Assembly (NCBI GenBank): GCA_034180415.1
Contig: JAXFOK010000005.1
Span: forward strand, 62,001-126,000
Length of the DNA: 64,000 bases
From: CAKMMH01 sp927798255
Lineage (GTDB): Bacteria; Bdellovibrionota_C; UBA2361; CAKMMH01
Direction of reading: 5' to 3'
Shown here: in pieces, positions 33,222 to 43,561 of the stretch
Numbering within the stretch: the first letter of the stretch is position 1
Layout: each line of letters opens with the position of its first letter
Made by a program: the position numbers and the translations under genes
Notes under the pieces: model-generated
Told to the model about the DNA's origin: nothing
Database searches by the model: none
The model's input: the letters and a program-made list of their open reading frames with translations, nothing else

Positions 33222-34712
33222 GTGGAAGAGAAAAAATATTACACATATCAACGCGAAAATAATATAGCTAGTAATAATTCTATAAACCAAAATATACCTC
33301 CTTTATTTACAAAAAATTTAGAGCTTAGACAAGCGTTAAATTCGATGTATGCAGCTTGGATGCCTTTAAATGAAGTAGTTTATAATTCGATAAAAAGTAA
33401 AGTTATCCAAAGAGTATATGATAATAATAGAGGAAAGTTCATTCAGGATATTTCTGCGGATTTTACAATTTTATCTTTAATCTTAAGAGAAATGCCTAGT
33501 ATTATTACTTCAAGAGAGAGCGTAGATCCTGTAAAATTTTTAAAATCGTGCGATATTGAACAGTTTAAAAATATCTTTTTAAAAGATGCAAGTGATTATT
33601 CGTTTCATTCATTTGATGACATTAATTATTCTCAAGCTGTAATGTATAAATATACTGCAAATTCTTCTCAGATTTCACAAAAGTATGCAATCCTTAATAA
33701 TCAAGATCCATTATGGATTTACACGATATCAGTTTTAAGAGGACTTGCAAACTGCTTGCTTTCTTGGAACTATCCTCGTTTGTTTAGTAGGGGATTAAAA
33801 GTACAAGCTAATCAAGAAGGTACTCTTGATGATTTCATCGAAAGAGCATTAGGGTTTTCTCCAAATGATTTAATCGTTGAGCTTATTACGACTTGGAATT
33901 TAAATGATAATGTAAGAGATTTAGTTGATAATACAAGAGCCGCTAACAATAAGGATACTTTAGCATATAAATGTATATACGACTCTGAAATGGTAGCAAA
34001 ACTTCATGAACCAAAAGTTTTTCCTGAAGTTATTAATAAACTTGATGATTATGAAGACGAAATTTCAGGTACAAAAAATATATCAAAAGTTATAAGTAAA
34101 GAAGTAACTAAAGTTTGCGAATACTATGAAAAATATGCACCTGAAATTTTTGATTTAACTATGTCTTTAAAAGATAAAATTAAAGAAGCAATTTTAGCTC
34201 ATGCTGATAATAAGCTTCGTAAAAATACTTTCATTTTCCAGTGTGATGATAGTATTTTTAATAGTTTTAAAAAAGTTTATGTAAACATGTCTGATGATAA
34301 ATTTTCAAAGAAAGCTTTAGAAATTTTAAGATACGAAACTATAAATAAAGCAGGTTTTGAAAATGGTTGCTTATATGTTTATAACGAGCAAAAAAATACA
34401 CTAATTCCAACATTAAAAATTGGTGAAAGAGAGTTATTTAAATATAGAGAAGTTTTATGTGAAGAAAATATTTTATCTTCTAGTATGATTTCTGATGCAC
34501 TTAAATGTACTGTCCCCATAAGAAATTTTGGAGTCTCCGTTACTGGTAAATACGTAAGTTATATCTGTGCTTCATTTGGTAATTCGTTTAAAAGAGGAGT
34601 ACTTTATCTAGAATATTCAAATGATGATGAAGATATGGATGGCGAAATGATGTTACGTTTTAAAGCTATTCTAAAGTGTCTAAATGAGTGTTTAGGCTTT
34701 AGCGTAAATTAA
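33222..34712 (+). CDS. HDOD-like signalling protein with C-terminal GAF-like region
   Basis: A 496-residue soluble protein. Residues about 40-260 look like an HDOD domain, a catalytically reduced relative of HD-GYP phosphohydrolases. Matching parts are LPL-type helices at the front, an AISVLRGLANCLLS-like helix (WIYTISVLRGLANCLLSWNY) and the helix pair ERALGFSPNDLIVELITTWNL followed by NDNVRDLVDN. The last 150 residues (FENGCLYVYNEQKNTLIPTL, YICASFGNSFKRGVLYLE) resemble a GAF sensor domain. HDOD-GAF proteins are signal-transduction components; target unknown. It has its own promoter region upstream. A GTG start at 33222 is preceded by AAAAGGAG. Confidence 0.6.
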   Translation: MEEKKYYTYQRENNIASNNSINQNIPPLFTKNLELRQALNSMYAAWMPLNEVVYNSIKSKVIQRVYDNNRGKFIQDISADFTILSLILREMPSIITSRESVDPVKFLKSCDIEQFKNIFLKDASDYSFHSFDDINYSQAVMYKYTANSSQISQKYAILNNQDPLWIYTISVLRGLANCLLSWNYPRLFSRGLKVQANQEGTLDDFIERALGFSPNDLIVELITTWNLNDNVRDLVDNTRAANNKDTLAYKCIYDSEMVAKLHEPKVFPEVINKLDDYEDEISGTKNISKVISKEVTKVCEYYEKYAPEIFDLTMSLKDKIKEAILAHADNKLRKNTFIFQCDDSIFNSFKKVYVNMSDDKFSKKALEILRYETINKAGFENGCLYVYNEQKNTLIPTLKIGERELFKYREVLCEENILSSSMISDALKCTVPIRNFGVSVTGKYVSYICASFGNSFKRGVLYLEYSNDDEDMDGEMMLRFKAILKCLNECLGFSVN

Positions 34713-35145
34713 AACTTTATCCCCATTGCATCTTTTACTTCTATAAGTGTTTCTTTTGCGATTTCTCTTGCACGTTTTGTGCCATCGTTTAAGATATCCC
34801 ATACTTCGTTTGTATGAATTTCATAGTGTTTTTTTCGCTCTCTTATTTCTCTTAATGACTCATTAAGTTTACACGCAAATTTTGCTTTGCAATCTCTACA
34901 TCCAATACTTGCACTTTCACTTCATGTCTTATTTCATCTAGCATTTCTAGCGCAAATATTTTCCAATATGTATACGCAAAACATTATTTCTGCATATTTT
35001 TTAATTTGATCGGTAAAAACTTACCAATTTGCGATAATAAAATAGCAATCATAGGTATCCTGTATTTTTTAACGAACCAATATAATGTCCGATGTGAAGC
35101 TGCCTGTCGCCCTATCTCCTGTTAATATCCTTTTTTTACTTGCAT
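34709..35145 (-). pseudogene. trpS: remnant of tryptophanyl-tRNA synthetase gene
   Basis: Only the two ends of trpS survive in 437 bases (a working gene needs about 1 kb). The start (minus strand from ATG 35145, with AAGGA upstream) reads MQVKK then, after a lost A, RILTGDRATG. After another lost base it reads LHIGHYIGSLKN, the HIGH motif region of class I tRNA synthetases. The C-terminal end reads IGCRDCKAKFACKLNESLRE, then WDILNDGTKRAREIAKETLI, then EVKDAMGIKF and a stop that overlaps the end of the HDOD gene. Between them the middle of the gene is deleted and several frames are broken. A functional trpS must be elsewhere. Confidence 0.85.
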
Positions 35146-35410
35146 TATTTGAATTTTCCTTAAGATTGGATTATATCGATACCCTAACAATATTTAAGGG
35201 ATTTTTATTTAATAACTAAAAAATTTTCAAATAATTTTCCTAATTTATTGACATTTATCACTAAAAAATGTATTTTTTATCACCATGAGATGTCATTAGA
35301 TTTACTTTTAGGGTTTTTAAACTCTAAGATGTTATAAGATGCTCTGCTAAAAGTCATCCTAGATTTTTATGTTATCCATCTTTAAAAGTAAATTAATCAT
35401 TGATAAAAAT

Positions 35411-35438
35411 TTGTTGTACTTATTTATTTTTTTATAAT
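35411..35438 (+). promoter_or_regulatory. candidate promoter of the str operon
   Basis: TTGTTG (35411-35416), 16 bases, TATAAT (35433-35438), with a perfect -10. It lies about 218 bases before rpsL, leaving a long leader that could carry regulation. In such AT-rich DNA chance matches are common, so confidence is moderate. Confidence 0.5.
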
Positions 35439-35482
35439 TAGGTGCTAATCTTATATAACTTTAATTTTAAATAAAATTTTTT

Positions 35483-35512
35483 GAATGAAAAATTTTTGAA
35501 TGAAAAATTTTT
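35483..35512 (+). repeat. two exact 15-base tandem copies in rpsL leader
   Basis: GAATGAAAAATTTTT occurs twice head to tail (35483-35497 and 35498-35512), each containing the self-complementary AAAAATTTTT. It lies in the presumed leader of rpsL. Confidence 0.8.
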
Positions 35513-35656
35513 AAAGTATCCTGTTTTAAAGATTACTTAATAGCTTATAAATGTAGGTATTTTTTAAAACTTGGAGTAATAGTTTTTTGTATTTTTTTAT
35601 TTTATTTATAGAAAAATTGTATCAAACTTGTTATAAATTTATGGAGATGAGGCGTT

Positions 35657-36031
35657 ATGCCAACGATTAATCAGTTAGTAAGAAAAGGAAGACAAGATAA
35701 AGTTAAGAAAACAAGTGTTCCAGCATTAAAAGCTTGTCCTCAGAGAAGAGGAGTTTGTACTCGTGTTTATACTCAAACTCCAAAGAAACCAAACTCAGCT
35801 TTAAGAAAAGTTGCTCGTATTCGTTTAACAACTGGAATGGAAGTAACTAGCTATATTCCAGGTATTGGACATAATCTTCAAGAGCACTCAGTTGTATTAG
35901 TTAGAGGTGGTCGTGTTAAAGACTTACCTGGTGTTCGTTACCACATAATAAGAGGTAAACTTGAAACTCATGGTGTTCAAGATAGAAAGAAGAGCCGTTC
36001 TAAGTACGGTTCTAAGAGACCTAAAAAATAA
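35657..36031 (+). CDS. rpsL: ribosomal protein uS12
   Basis: Small-subunit protein uS12, 124 residues, at the decoding centre. It starts MPTINQLVRKGRQ and contains the conserved TPKKPNSALRKVARI and PGIGHNLQEHSVVLVRGGRV loops. The lysines mutated in streptomycin resistance (in KKPNSA and near GRVKDLPG) are the wild-type residues. First gene of the str operon; GGAG precedes the start by 11 bases. Confidence 0.99.
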   Translation: MPTINQLVRKGRQDKVKKTSVPALKACPQRRGVCTRVYTQTPKKPNSALRKVARIRLTTGMEVTSYIPGIGHNLQEHSVVLVRGGRVKDLPGVRYHIIRGKLETHGVQDRKKSRSKYGSKRPKK

Positions 36032-36112
36032 GGGAGCCTAAAAATAAGTCGATTTAGGTAAACGATTTTATAATAAGTAAAATTAATAAAATAAAAAGTA
36101 AAGGGGTATGGT

Positions 36113-36583
36113 ATGCCAAGAAAGAAAAGAGATTTTACAAGAGAAATTATAGCAGATCCAAAATATGGTGAAGTTATCGTTGCTAAGTTTATAAACAATC
36201 TTATGGTTGATGGAAAGAAGAACGTTGCTGAGCGTGCTTTCTATACTGCTATGGATAAAATCGAAGCTAAAACTAGCAAGAACCCAATTGAAGTTTTTAT
36301 GAAAGCTTTAGATAATATTCGTCCATTAGTTGAAGTTCGTTCAAGACGTGTTGGTGGTGCTAACTATCAGGTTCCTGTTGAAGTTTATCCAAAAAGAGCT
36401 CAGGCGCTTTCTATTAGATGGCTTTTAACTGCTGCTAATAATAGATCAGAAAGAAATATTTCTGATAGACTTGTTGGTGAAATTTTAGATGCAATAGATA
36501 ACAGAGGTGGGGCTATTAAGAAGAGAGAAGATACTCATAAGATGGCAGAAGCTAATAAAGCATTTTCACATTTTAAATTTTAA
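36113..36583 (+). CDS. rpsG: ribosomal protein uS7
   Basis: uS7, 156 residues, which nucleates assembly of the 30S head and lies near the E site. Recognised by MPRKKRDFTREIIADPKYG, FINNLMVDGKKNVAERAFY, VGGANYQVPVEV and RALSIRWLL-like QALSIRWLLTAANNRSE. It follows rpsL after 81 bases. In enterobacteria S7 represses the str operon through the rpsL-rpsG spacer; no obvious structure was identified here. Confidence 0.99.
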   Translation: MPRKKRDFTREIIADPKYGEVIVAKFINNLMVDGKKNVAERAFYTAMDKIEAKTSKNPIEVFMKALDNIRPLVEVRSRRVGGANYQVPVEVYPKRAQALSIRWLLTAANNRSERNISDRLVGEILDAIDNRGGAIKKREDTHKMAEANKAFSHFKF

Positions 36584-36631
36584 TTTTTTATTTTTTAGTT
36601 TTATAGGTAATCAAGTTAGGAGAATAAAAAG

Positions 36632-38725
36632 GTGGCAAAAAGAGATCTTCACAAGTTACGTAACATTGGTATCATGGCTCACATCGATGCTGGTAAGACA
36701 ACTACTACAGAAAGAATTTTATACTACACAGGTGTTAACTATAAAATAGGTGAAGTACATGATGGTGCTGCAACTATGGACTATATGGACCTAGAGCAAG
36801 AAAGAGGTATTACGATTACTTCTGCTGCAACAACTTGTTTCTGGCAAGGTTCTGGGCATCAATATGATAAGCATCAAATTAATATTATCGATACTCCAGG
36901 GCACGTAGACTTTACAGTTGAAGTAGAAAGAAGTTTAAGAGTGCTAGATGGCGCAGTTGCCGTATTTGATGGCGTAGACGGAGTTCAACCACAATCAGAA
37001 ACAGTATGGCGTCAAGCAGATAAATTTAGCGTTCCTAGAATTTGTTTCATTAATAAAATGGATAAGACTGGTGCTAATTTTAATTATGCTACAAGCACAA
37101 TTAGAGAAAAGCTAGGAGCAAATGCTGTAAGAGTTCAGCTTCCAATAGGTGCTGAATCAAATTTAAAAGGTTGCATTGACCTAGTAAAAATGAAAGGTAT
37201 TATTTTTGAAGATGCTGATAAGGGATCAACTTTTAACTATATTGATATTCCAGCTGATTTAGTTGATGAAGCGAATGAAGCAAGAGAACAACTTTTAGAA
37301 GCTGTTTCAGAAATAGATGATGCTTTAATGGAAAAATTCCTTGAAGGGCAAGAAATTTCAGAAGAAGAAATTAGAGCTGCAATTAGAAAGGGAACACTTG
37401 CGTTAAAAATATTCCCAGTGTTTGTTGGTAGTGCATTTAAAAACAAAGGTGTTCAACCACTTCTAGATGGTGTTATTGATTATTTACCTTCACCATTAGA
37501 TATTCCTCCTGTAGAAGGAGTTAATCCAAATGATCCAGAAGGTGCACCTATTACAAGAAAAGCAGATGAGGAAGAACCTTTCTCAGCTCTTGCATTTAAA
37601 ATCATTACTGACCCTTATGTTGGTGTGCTTACTTTCTTTAGAGTTTATTCAGGTAAAGTAACAGCTGGTGCCACAATTTATAACGCTACTCAAGGTAAGA
37701 AAGAGAGAATGGGTAGAATTTTAAGAATGCACGCTAACGATAGAGAAGAATTAAAAGAATTAGGTGCAGGTGAAATTGGTGCTGCTGTTGGTTTAAAAGA
37801 AACAGTAACAGGTGATACTTTATGTATGCAAGAAACACCAATCTTACTTGAAAACATTACATTCCCAGAACCAGTTATTAAGATTGCAATTGAACCAAAG
37901 ACAAAAGCTGATGAAGAAAATATGGGTGTTGCATTAATGAAGCTTTCAAAAGAAGATCCATCATTATATGTAAGTACAGACCAGGAGTCAGGACAAACAA
38001 CAATTGCTGGTATGGGTGAACTTCACCTTGATGTTATTGTTCAAAGATTAAAAAGAGAATTTAATGTTGAGACTATAACTGGTAAGCCTCAAGTTGCTTA
38101 TAGAGAAACAATTAACTCTAAGGTTGAGCATGAATATAAATATGCTAAGCAATCAGGTGGTCGTGGTCAATATGGACATGTACTTTTACGTCTTGAGCCA
38201 CTTGAACCAGGTAGCGGATTTGAGTTTGTTGATGAAATTAAAGGTGGTGTTATTCCTAAGGAATATATTCCTGCAGTTAAAGCCGGTGTTGAAGAAGCAC
38301 TTAAGGGTGGTGTGCTTGCAGGTTACCCTGTAATAGATTTAAAAGTTGCATTATATTATGGTAGTTTCCACGAGGTTGACTCAAGTGAAATGGCTTTCAA
38401 AATTGCAGGTTCTATTTGTGTTAAGGAAGGTGCTAAGAAAGCTGGTATGACACTTCTTGAGCCAATAATGAAAGTTGAGGTGGTAACACCTGATGAATAT
38501 TCAAGCAATATCGTTGGAGACTTAAATAGAAGAAGAGCTAAGATTATGGGTATGGAACCTCGTTCAGGCGCAACGATTATTAATGCAGAAGTTCCATTAT
38601 CTGAGATGTTTGGATATGCAACTGACTTAAGATCAGGCTCTCAAGGTAGAGCAAGTTATTCGATGGAGTATTCTCATTATGCACCAGTGCCTGCACAGGT
38701 AGCAGAAGGGATAATTAATAAATAA
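36632..38725 (+). CDS. fusA: elongation factor G
   Basis: EF-G, 697 residues, the GTPase that drives ribosomal translocation. It starts at GTG 36632 with AGGAG ten bases upstream. G domain motifs: AHIDAGKTTTTERIL (P-loop), RGITITSAATTCFW, DTPGHVDFT, NKMD. Domain IV includes GGRGQYGHV. Only this fusA copy lies in the window and it is in the usual place between rpsG and tuf. Confidence 0.99.
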   Translation: MAKRDLHKLRNIGIMAHIDAGKTTTTERILYYTGVNYKIGEVHDGAATMDYMDLEQERGITITSAATTCFWQGSGHQYDKHQINIIDTPGHVDFTVEVERSLRVLDGAVAVFDGVDGVQPQSETVWRQADKFSVPRICFINKMDKTGANFNYATSTIREKLGANAVRVQLPIGAESNLKGCIDLVKMKGIIFEDADKGSTFNYIDIPADLVDEANEAREQLLEAVSEIDDALMEKFLEGQEISEEEIRAAIRKGTLALKIFPVFVGSAFKNKGVQPLLDGVIDYLPSPLDIPPVEGVNPNDPEGAPITRKADEEEPFSALAFKIITDPYVGVLTFFRVYSGKVTAGATIYNATQGKKERMGRILRMHANDREELKELGAGEIGAAVGLKETVTGDTLCMQETPILLENITFPEPVIKIAIEPKTKADEENMGVALMKLSKEDPSLYVSTDQESGQTTIAGMGELHLDVIVQRLKREFNVETITGKPQVAYRETINSKVEHEYKYAKQSGGRGQYGHVLLRLEPLEPGSGFEFVDEIKGGVIPKEYIPAVKAGVEEALKGGVLAGYPVIDLKVALYYGSFHEVDSSEMAFKIAGSICVKEGAKKAGMTLLEPIMKVEVVTPDEYSSNIVGDLNRRRAKIMGMEPRSGATIINAEVPLSEMFGYATDLRSGSQGRASYSMEYSHYAPVPAQVAEGIINK

Positions 38726-38743
38726 GCTTAAGTTTACTTAGGC

Positions 38744-38773
38744 TTTAAGGATAAAATCTTTTTTATCCTTAAA
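38744..38773 (+). terminator. hairpin between fusA and tuf
   Basis: TTTAAGGATAAAA (38744-38756) pairs perfectly with TTTTATCCTTAAA (38761-38773) around a four-base loop. No T-run follows on the plus strand (A-run instead), so it is more likely an mRNA processing or stability hairpin or a weak attenuator than a full terminator. Confidence 0.55.
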
Positions 38774-38856
38774 AATGAGTGTATTGCCATGGTCAAAGCT
38801 TTTAAGCTTGCAATCGCTCAAATTTGGTATTTTGTTAACTTATTTAGGAGTTTAAT

Positions 38857-40053
<1,197 letters not shown>

Positions 40054-40139
40054 TTAAAATAATGTGTGTGAGAGGTGTTTAGACTTCTCACATACAGTTT
40101 TTAGATCTTTTTAAAAATATACTAAGGATCAGATTAGAT

Positions 40140-40454
40140 ATGATAAGTAGTGAAAGAATAAGAGTTAAATTAAGAGGGTATGATCACAAACTACTTGATA
40201 CAGCAGTTCAAGAGATAGTTTCTGCTGTAAGAAGAACAGGTGGTCGAATTGTTGGTCCAATACCATTTCCAACTAGAGTAGAAAGATTTACAGTTAATCG
40301 TTCAACTTTTGTTGATAAGAAATCAAGAGAACAGTTCGAGATGCGTACTCATAGGAGACTTTTAGATATATTAGAACCTACTCAACAAACTATTGATGAG
40401 TTAGGAAAGTTAGAATTATCAACAGGAGTGGATGTAGCAATTAAATTACAATAG
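40140..40454 (+). CDS. rpsJ: ribosomal protein uS10
   Basis: uS10 (NusE), 104 residues. Conserved RIRVKLRGYDHKLLD, RTGGRIVGPIPFPTR, HRRLLDILEPTQQTID. Besides its ribosomal role it joins NusB in antitermination. It begins the S10 cluster 86 bases after tuf; the spacer has an imperfect hairpin (GTGTGAGAG with CTTCTCACAT, about 40064-40095). Confidence 0.99.
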   Translation: MISSERIRVKLRGYDHKLLDTAVQEIVSAVRRTGGRIVGPIPFPTRVERFTVNRSTFVDKKSREQFEMRTHRRLLDILEPTQQTIDELGKLELSTGVDVAIKLQ

Positions 40455-40575
40455 TATTAATGCTTAAATTTTGACTTGATTTAGTCATTGTTGTAAGATA
40501 TTTTGGTTGTAAGATTTTTAGGTCTCATCCGTTAAAATTTAGTTCGAAAAGTACGTAGGTACGGGAGTATTTTAG

Positions 40576-41259
40576 ATGACAACAAATAAAATTTACCAAG
40601 ATGGGTTGCTAGGCAAAAAAATAGGTATGACTCAGATTTTTGATGAGCAGGGGCATTGTATTCCTGTTACATTAATAGAAGCTGGACCTTGTTATGTTCT
40701 TAGCGTTAAGAATGAGGAAAAAAACGGATATCAAGCTGTTGAGTTTGGTTTCGATGCTAAGAAAACACAAAGGGTTAATAAGGCTCTTATGGGACATTTT
40801 GCTAAAGCTGAGAAAGGTGCTTTTAAGTATGTAAAAGAAGTAAGATTTTCTGGCGAGTCAAAACTTGCAGGATTGTCTGTTGGTTCAGAAGTAACAGCGA
40901 AAGACATTTTTTCTCAGGGTATCTTTGTTGATATCACAGGTGTTTCAAAAGGTAAGGGCTTTGCAGGTGTTGTAAAAAGATACGGCTGTAAAGGTCAACC
41001 TGCTACTCGTGGTACTCACGAAGATAGAAGAAACATCGGTTCTATAGGTAACAGAGCAAGACCTGGTAAGGTATGGAAAGGAAGAAAATTAGCAGGACAT
41101 ATGGGTTTTGAGACAGTAACTACTCAAAATTTAAAAGTTGTTGCTTTTGACGAATCAAAAAACCTTCTTATGGTTAAGGGGGCAGTTCCTGGACCAAAGG
41201 GCGGTATGGTCGTTATTAAGAATGCTGTTAAAAAGTCTTGTAAAAAGCAAGCTGCTTAA
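40576..41259 (+). CDS. rplC: ribosomal protein uL3
   Basis: uL3, 227 residues, a primary 23S-binding protein near the peptidyl transferase centre. LGKKIGMTQIFDEQG near the N-terminus and the long loop GVVKRYGCKGQPATRGTHED, then GSIGNRARPGKVWKGRKLAG, are diagnostic. It is preceded by 121 bases containing a short direct repeat (TTGTAAGAT twice) but no clear promoter. Confidence 0.99.
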   Translation: MTTNKIYQDGLLGKKIGMTQIFDEQGHCIPVTLIEAGPCYVLSVKNEEKNGYQAVEFGFDAKKTQRVNKALMGHFAKAEKGAFKYVKEVRFSGESKLAGLSVGSEVTAKDIFSQGIFVDITGVSKGKGFAGVVKRYGCKGQPATRGTHEDRRNIGSIGNRARPGKVWKGRKLAGHMGFETVTTQNLKVVAFDESKNLLMVKGAVPGPKGGMVVIKNAVKKSCKKQAA

Positions 41260-41308
41260 TAAATTTTTAAAAATTGAAGTTATAATTTGATAATGAGGTA
41301 AAGAAGCG

Positions 41309-41959
41309 ATGGAAGCTTTACAATATGATATACATAATATGGCAGGTGAAGTAGTTGGTAATATCAATTTAGATCCTGATGTTTTTGGAGCTGCTATTTC
41401 AACAGATCTTGTTCATCAAACTGTTGTTTGGCAATTAGCAAAAAGAAGAGCTGGAACACATTGTTCGAAGAATAGAGCTGAAGTTTCTGGTGGTGGTAGA
41501 AAGCCTTGGAAACAAAAAGGTCGTGGTACTGCTCGTTCTGGTAGTAACACTTCTCCTGTATGGGTAGGTGGTGGTGCTGCATTTGGACCAAAACCAAGAG
41601 ACTATGAAACTAGACTTTCAAAAAGAACAAGAAGACAAGCATTAGCTTCTGTTTTAACTGATAAAGTTAATAAGAAAGATTTGTTTATCTTAGATTCTTT
41701 AGAATTAGATTCTCATAAGACAAAAGGTCTAGTGGGCGTTATAGAAAATTTAAAAATCGCAAAAGAAGATTTATGTAAAAGAGGAATTGCTGTTATAGAC
41801 AAGGATGGAAATGAGAACCTTGTAAGAGCTTCTTCAAATCTTCCAAAATTATTAACATTATCAGTAGCTGGTGCAAATGTTTATGACTTAGTAAAACATA
41901 AGATTTTAATTTGTACAAAAGATGCTATCGAAATGTTAGAAGAAAGAGTAAAAGCATAG
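41309..41959 (+). CDS. rplD: ribosomal protein uL4
   Basis: uL4, 216 residues. The extended loop that lines the exit tunnel is present (KRRAGTHCSKNRAEVSGGGR, KPWKQKGRGTARSGSNTSPV), followed by GGAAFGPKPRDY. In enterobacteria L4 autoregulates the S10 operon by attenuation; nothing here shows whether that holds. ATG 41309 has GAGGTAAAG upstream. Confidence 0.98.
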   Translation: MEALQYDIHNMAGEVVGNINLDPDVFGAAISTDLVHQTVVWQLAKRRAGTHCSKNRAEVSGGGRKPWKQKGRGTARSGSNTSPVWVGGGAAFGPKPRDYETRLSKRTRRQALASVLTDKVNKKDLFILDSLELDSHKTKGLVGVIENLKIAKEDLCKRGIAVIDKDGNENLVRASSNLPKLLTLSVAGANVYDLVKHKILICTKDAIEMLEERVKA

Positions 41960-41989
41960 AGTAACAAGCATAAATTAATTGAGGTAAAA

Positions 41990-42304
41990 ATGGCTAAAGA
42001 AACAGCTCCTAAAATTAAAGATTATGAAATAATTAGATATCCTTTGCTTTCTGAAAAGACTACTGGCTTGACTAGTGATAATAATACTTACACTTTTTGT
42101 GTTGGTACTAGTTCAAGTAAGATTGAAATTAAAGAAGCAATAGAAAGACTATTTAATGTTGAAGTTGAGAATGTTCGTACATGCAATTACCGTGGTAAAA
42201 TGAAAAGAACTTTAAAAGGTATTGGCAGTACACCTAAGTATAAAAAAGCTTATGTAACTCTTAAAGAGGGAAATAAGATAGATAGCTTAGTTGAAGGATT
42301 ATAA
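41990..42304 (+). CDS. rplW: ribosomal protein uL23
   Basis: uL23, 104 residues, at the tunnel exit where trigger factor and SRP dock. YEIIRYPLLSEKTTGL, then VEVENVRTCNYRGKMKR, and GSTPKYKKAYVTLKEGNKID match the family. It starts 30 bases after rplD. Confidence 0.98.
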   Translation: MAKETAPKIKDYEIIRYPLLSEKTTGLTSDNNTYTFCVGTSSSKIEIKEAIERLFNVEVENVRTCNYRGKMKRTLKGIGSTPKYKKAYVTLKEGNKIDSLVEGL

Positions 42305-42380
42305 TTTTAATATTATGATTTATAGATTTTTAAGTTTATGAAATAAGACTTAAAGTATTAATTAATAGGTATTAGTAAAA

Positions 42381-43214
42381 ATGGCACTTAAGAAATTTAA
42401 ACCAACAACACCATCAAGAAGACAGTATACAGTTGCTGATTTCACAGAGCTTACTGATAAGAGACCTGAGAAATCATTAGTAGCAACAAAAAGAGCTGCT
42501 ACTGGAAGAAATAACTATGGTCGTTTTACAAATATAAATAAAGGTGGCGGTCATAAGCAGCTTTATAGAATAATTGATTTTAAAAGAAGAAAATATGGTA
42601 TTCCTGCAAAGGTTGCATATTTAGAATATGATCCAAATAGAAGCGCTAGAGTTGCACTTCTTCATTATGCAGATGGTGCCAAAGCTTACATCTTAGCTCC
42701 TAACGGTTTAAAAGTTGGAGATGTAGTTATAAGTGGTGAAGATGCAGATATTAAAGTTGCAAATTGCTTAAAAATGAAAAATATTCCAGTTGGTCAAATG
42801 ATTCATAATATTGAGTTAAAAGTTGGTGCTGGTGCTAAACTAGTTAGATCTGCTGGAACTGCTGCTCAGCTAGTAGGTAAAGAAGGTGCTTATTGCCTTG
42901 TTAAGATGCCTTCAGGTGAGCTTAGAAAGATTTTTGGTGAATGCTATGCTACAATTGGTATTGTAGGAAATGCAGAGCATAAAAACATTGATCTTGGAAA
43001 AGCAGGCCGTAATAGATGGTTAAATAGAAAGCCACATACAAGAGGTGTTGCTAAGAACCCAGTTGATCACCCAATGGGTGGTGGTGAAGGTAAATCTTCA
43101 GGTGGACGTCATCCATGTACTCCTAAAGGAAAACCAACTAAGGGTTACAAGACAAGAACTAATAAGAGAACTAATAAATTTATAGTAAGAAGACGTTCAA
43201 CTAAAAAACGTTAA
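42381..43214 (+). CDS. rplB: ribosomal protein uL2
   Basis: uL2, 277 residues, binds 23S rRNA next to the peptidyl transferase centre. Conserved KPTTPSRRQYTVADF, GGGHKQLYRIIDFKR, the RSAGTAAQLVGKEG block and the histidine-bearing NPVDHPMGGGEGKSSGG loop are all present. Full family length. Confidence 0.99.
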   Translation: MALKKFKPTTPSRRQYTVADFTELTDKRPEKSLVATKRAATGRNNYGRFTNINKGGGHKQLYRIIDFKRRKYGIPAKVAYLEYDPNRSARVALLHYADGAKAYILAPNGLKVGDVVISGEDADIKVANCLKMKNIPVGQMIHNIELKVGAGAKLVRSAGTAAQLVGKEGAYCLVKMPSGELRKIFGECYATIGIVGNAEHKNIDLGKAGRNRWLNRKPHTRGVAKNPVDHPMGGGEGKSSGGRHPCTPKGKPTKGYKTRTNKRTNKFIVRRRSTKKR

Positions 43215-43246
43215 TTTTTTCAGAGTTAATTTTTGGAGGATAAAAA

Positions 43247-43516
43247 ATGCCAAGATCACTTAAAAAAGGTCCATTTGTTGATGAACATTTAATGAAGTGG
43301 GTTAATAGAGCAAAAGATGGTAGTCATAAAGGACCTATTAAAACTTGGTCTCGTAGATCTACAATCATCCCTGAGATGATTGGTCTTAGCTTTGCTGTAT
43401 ACAATGGTAAGAAATTTTTACCTATATTTGTTACAGATAATATGGTAGGTCACAAGCTTGGAGAATTTTCACCAACTCGTACATATCATGGTCATACAAG
43501 TAAGGATAAGAAGTAA
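43247..43516 (+). CDS. rpsS: ribosomal protein uS19
   Basis: uS19, 89 residues, in the 30S head. MPRSLKKGPFVDEHLMKW, then KTWSRRSTIIPEMIG, then VGHKLGEFSPTRTYHGH identify it. GGAGG lies 8 bases before the start. It is tightly linked to rplB (32-base gap). Confidence 0.99.
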   Translation: MPRSLKKGPFVDEHLMKWVNRAKDGSHKGPIKTWSRRSTIIPEMIGLSFAVYNGKKFLPIFVTDNMVGHKLGEFSPTRTYHGHTSKDKK

Positions 43517-43561
43517 GATTTTTAATAAATGATAATGCTATTTAGATAGGCGGAAAATAAT

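Larger units (their letters stand above)
35146..35656. other. long non-coding region before rpsL
   Basis: 511 very AT-rich bases with no supported gene. It holds the rpsL promoter candidate and a 15-base tandem duplication described separately. There is also an inverted pair ATTTACTTTTA (near 35308) and TAAAAGTAAAT (near 35382) about 70 bases apart. Nothing else stands out. Confidence 0.5.

Noticed and set aside
35146..35410. Insertion-sequence remnant before rpsL
   Set aside because: No transposase-like codons and no matching terminal inverted repeats with target duplication; only a weak 11-base inverted pair in AT-rich DNA.
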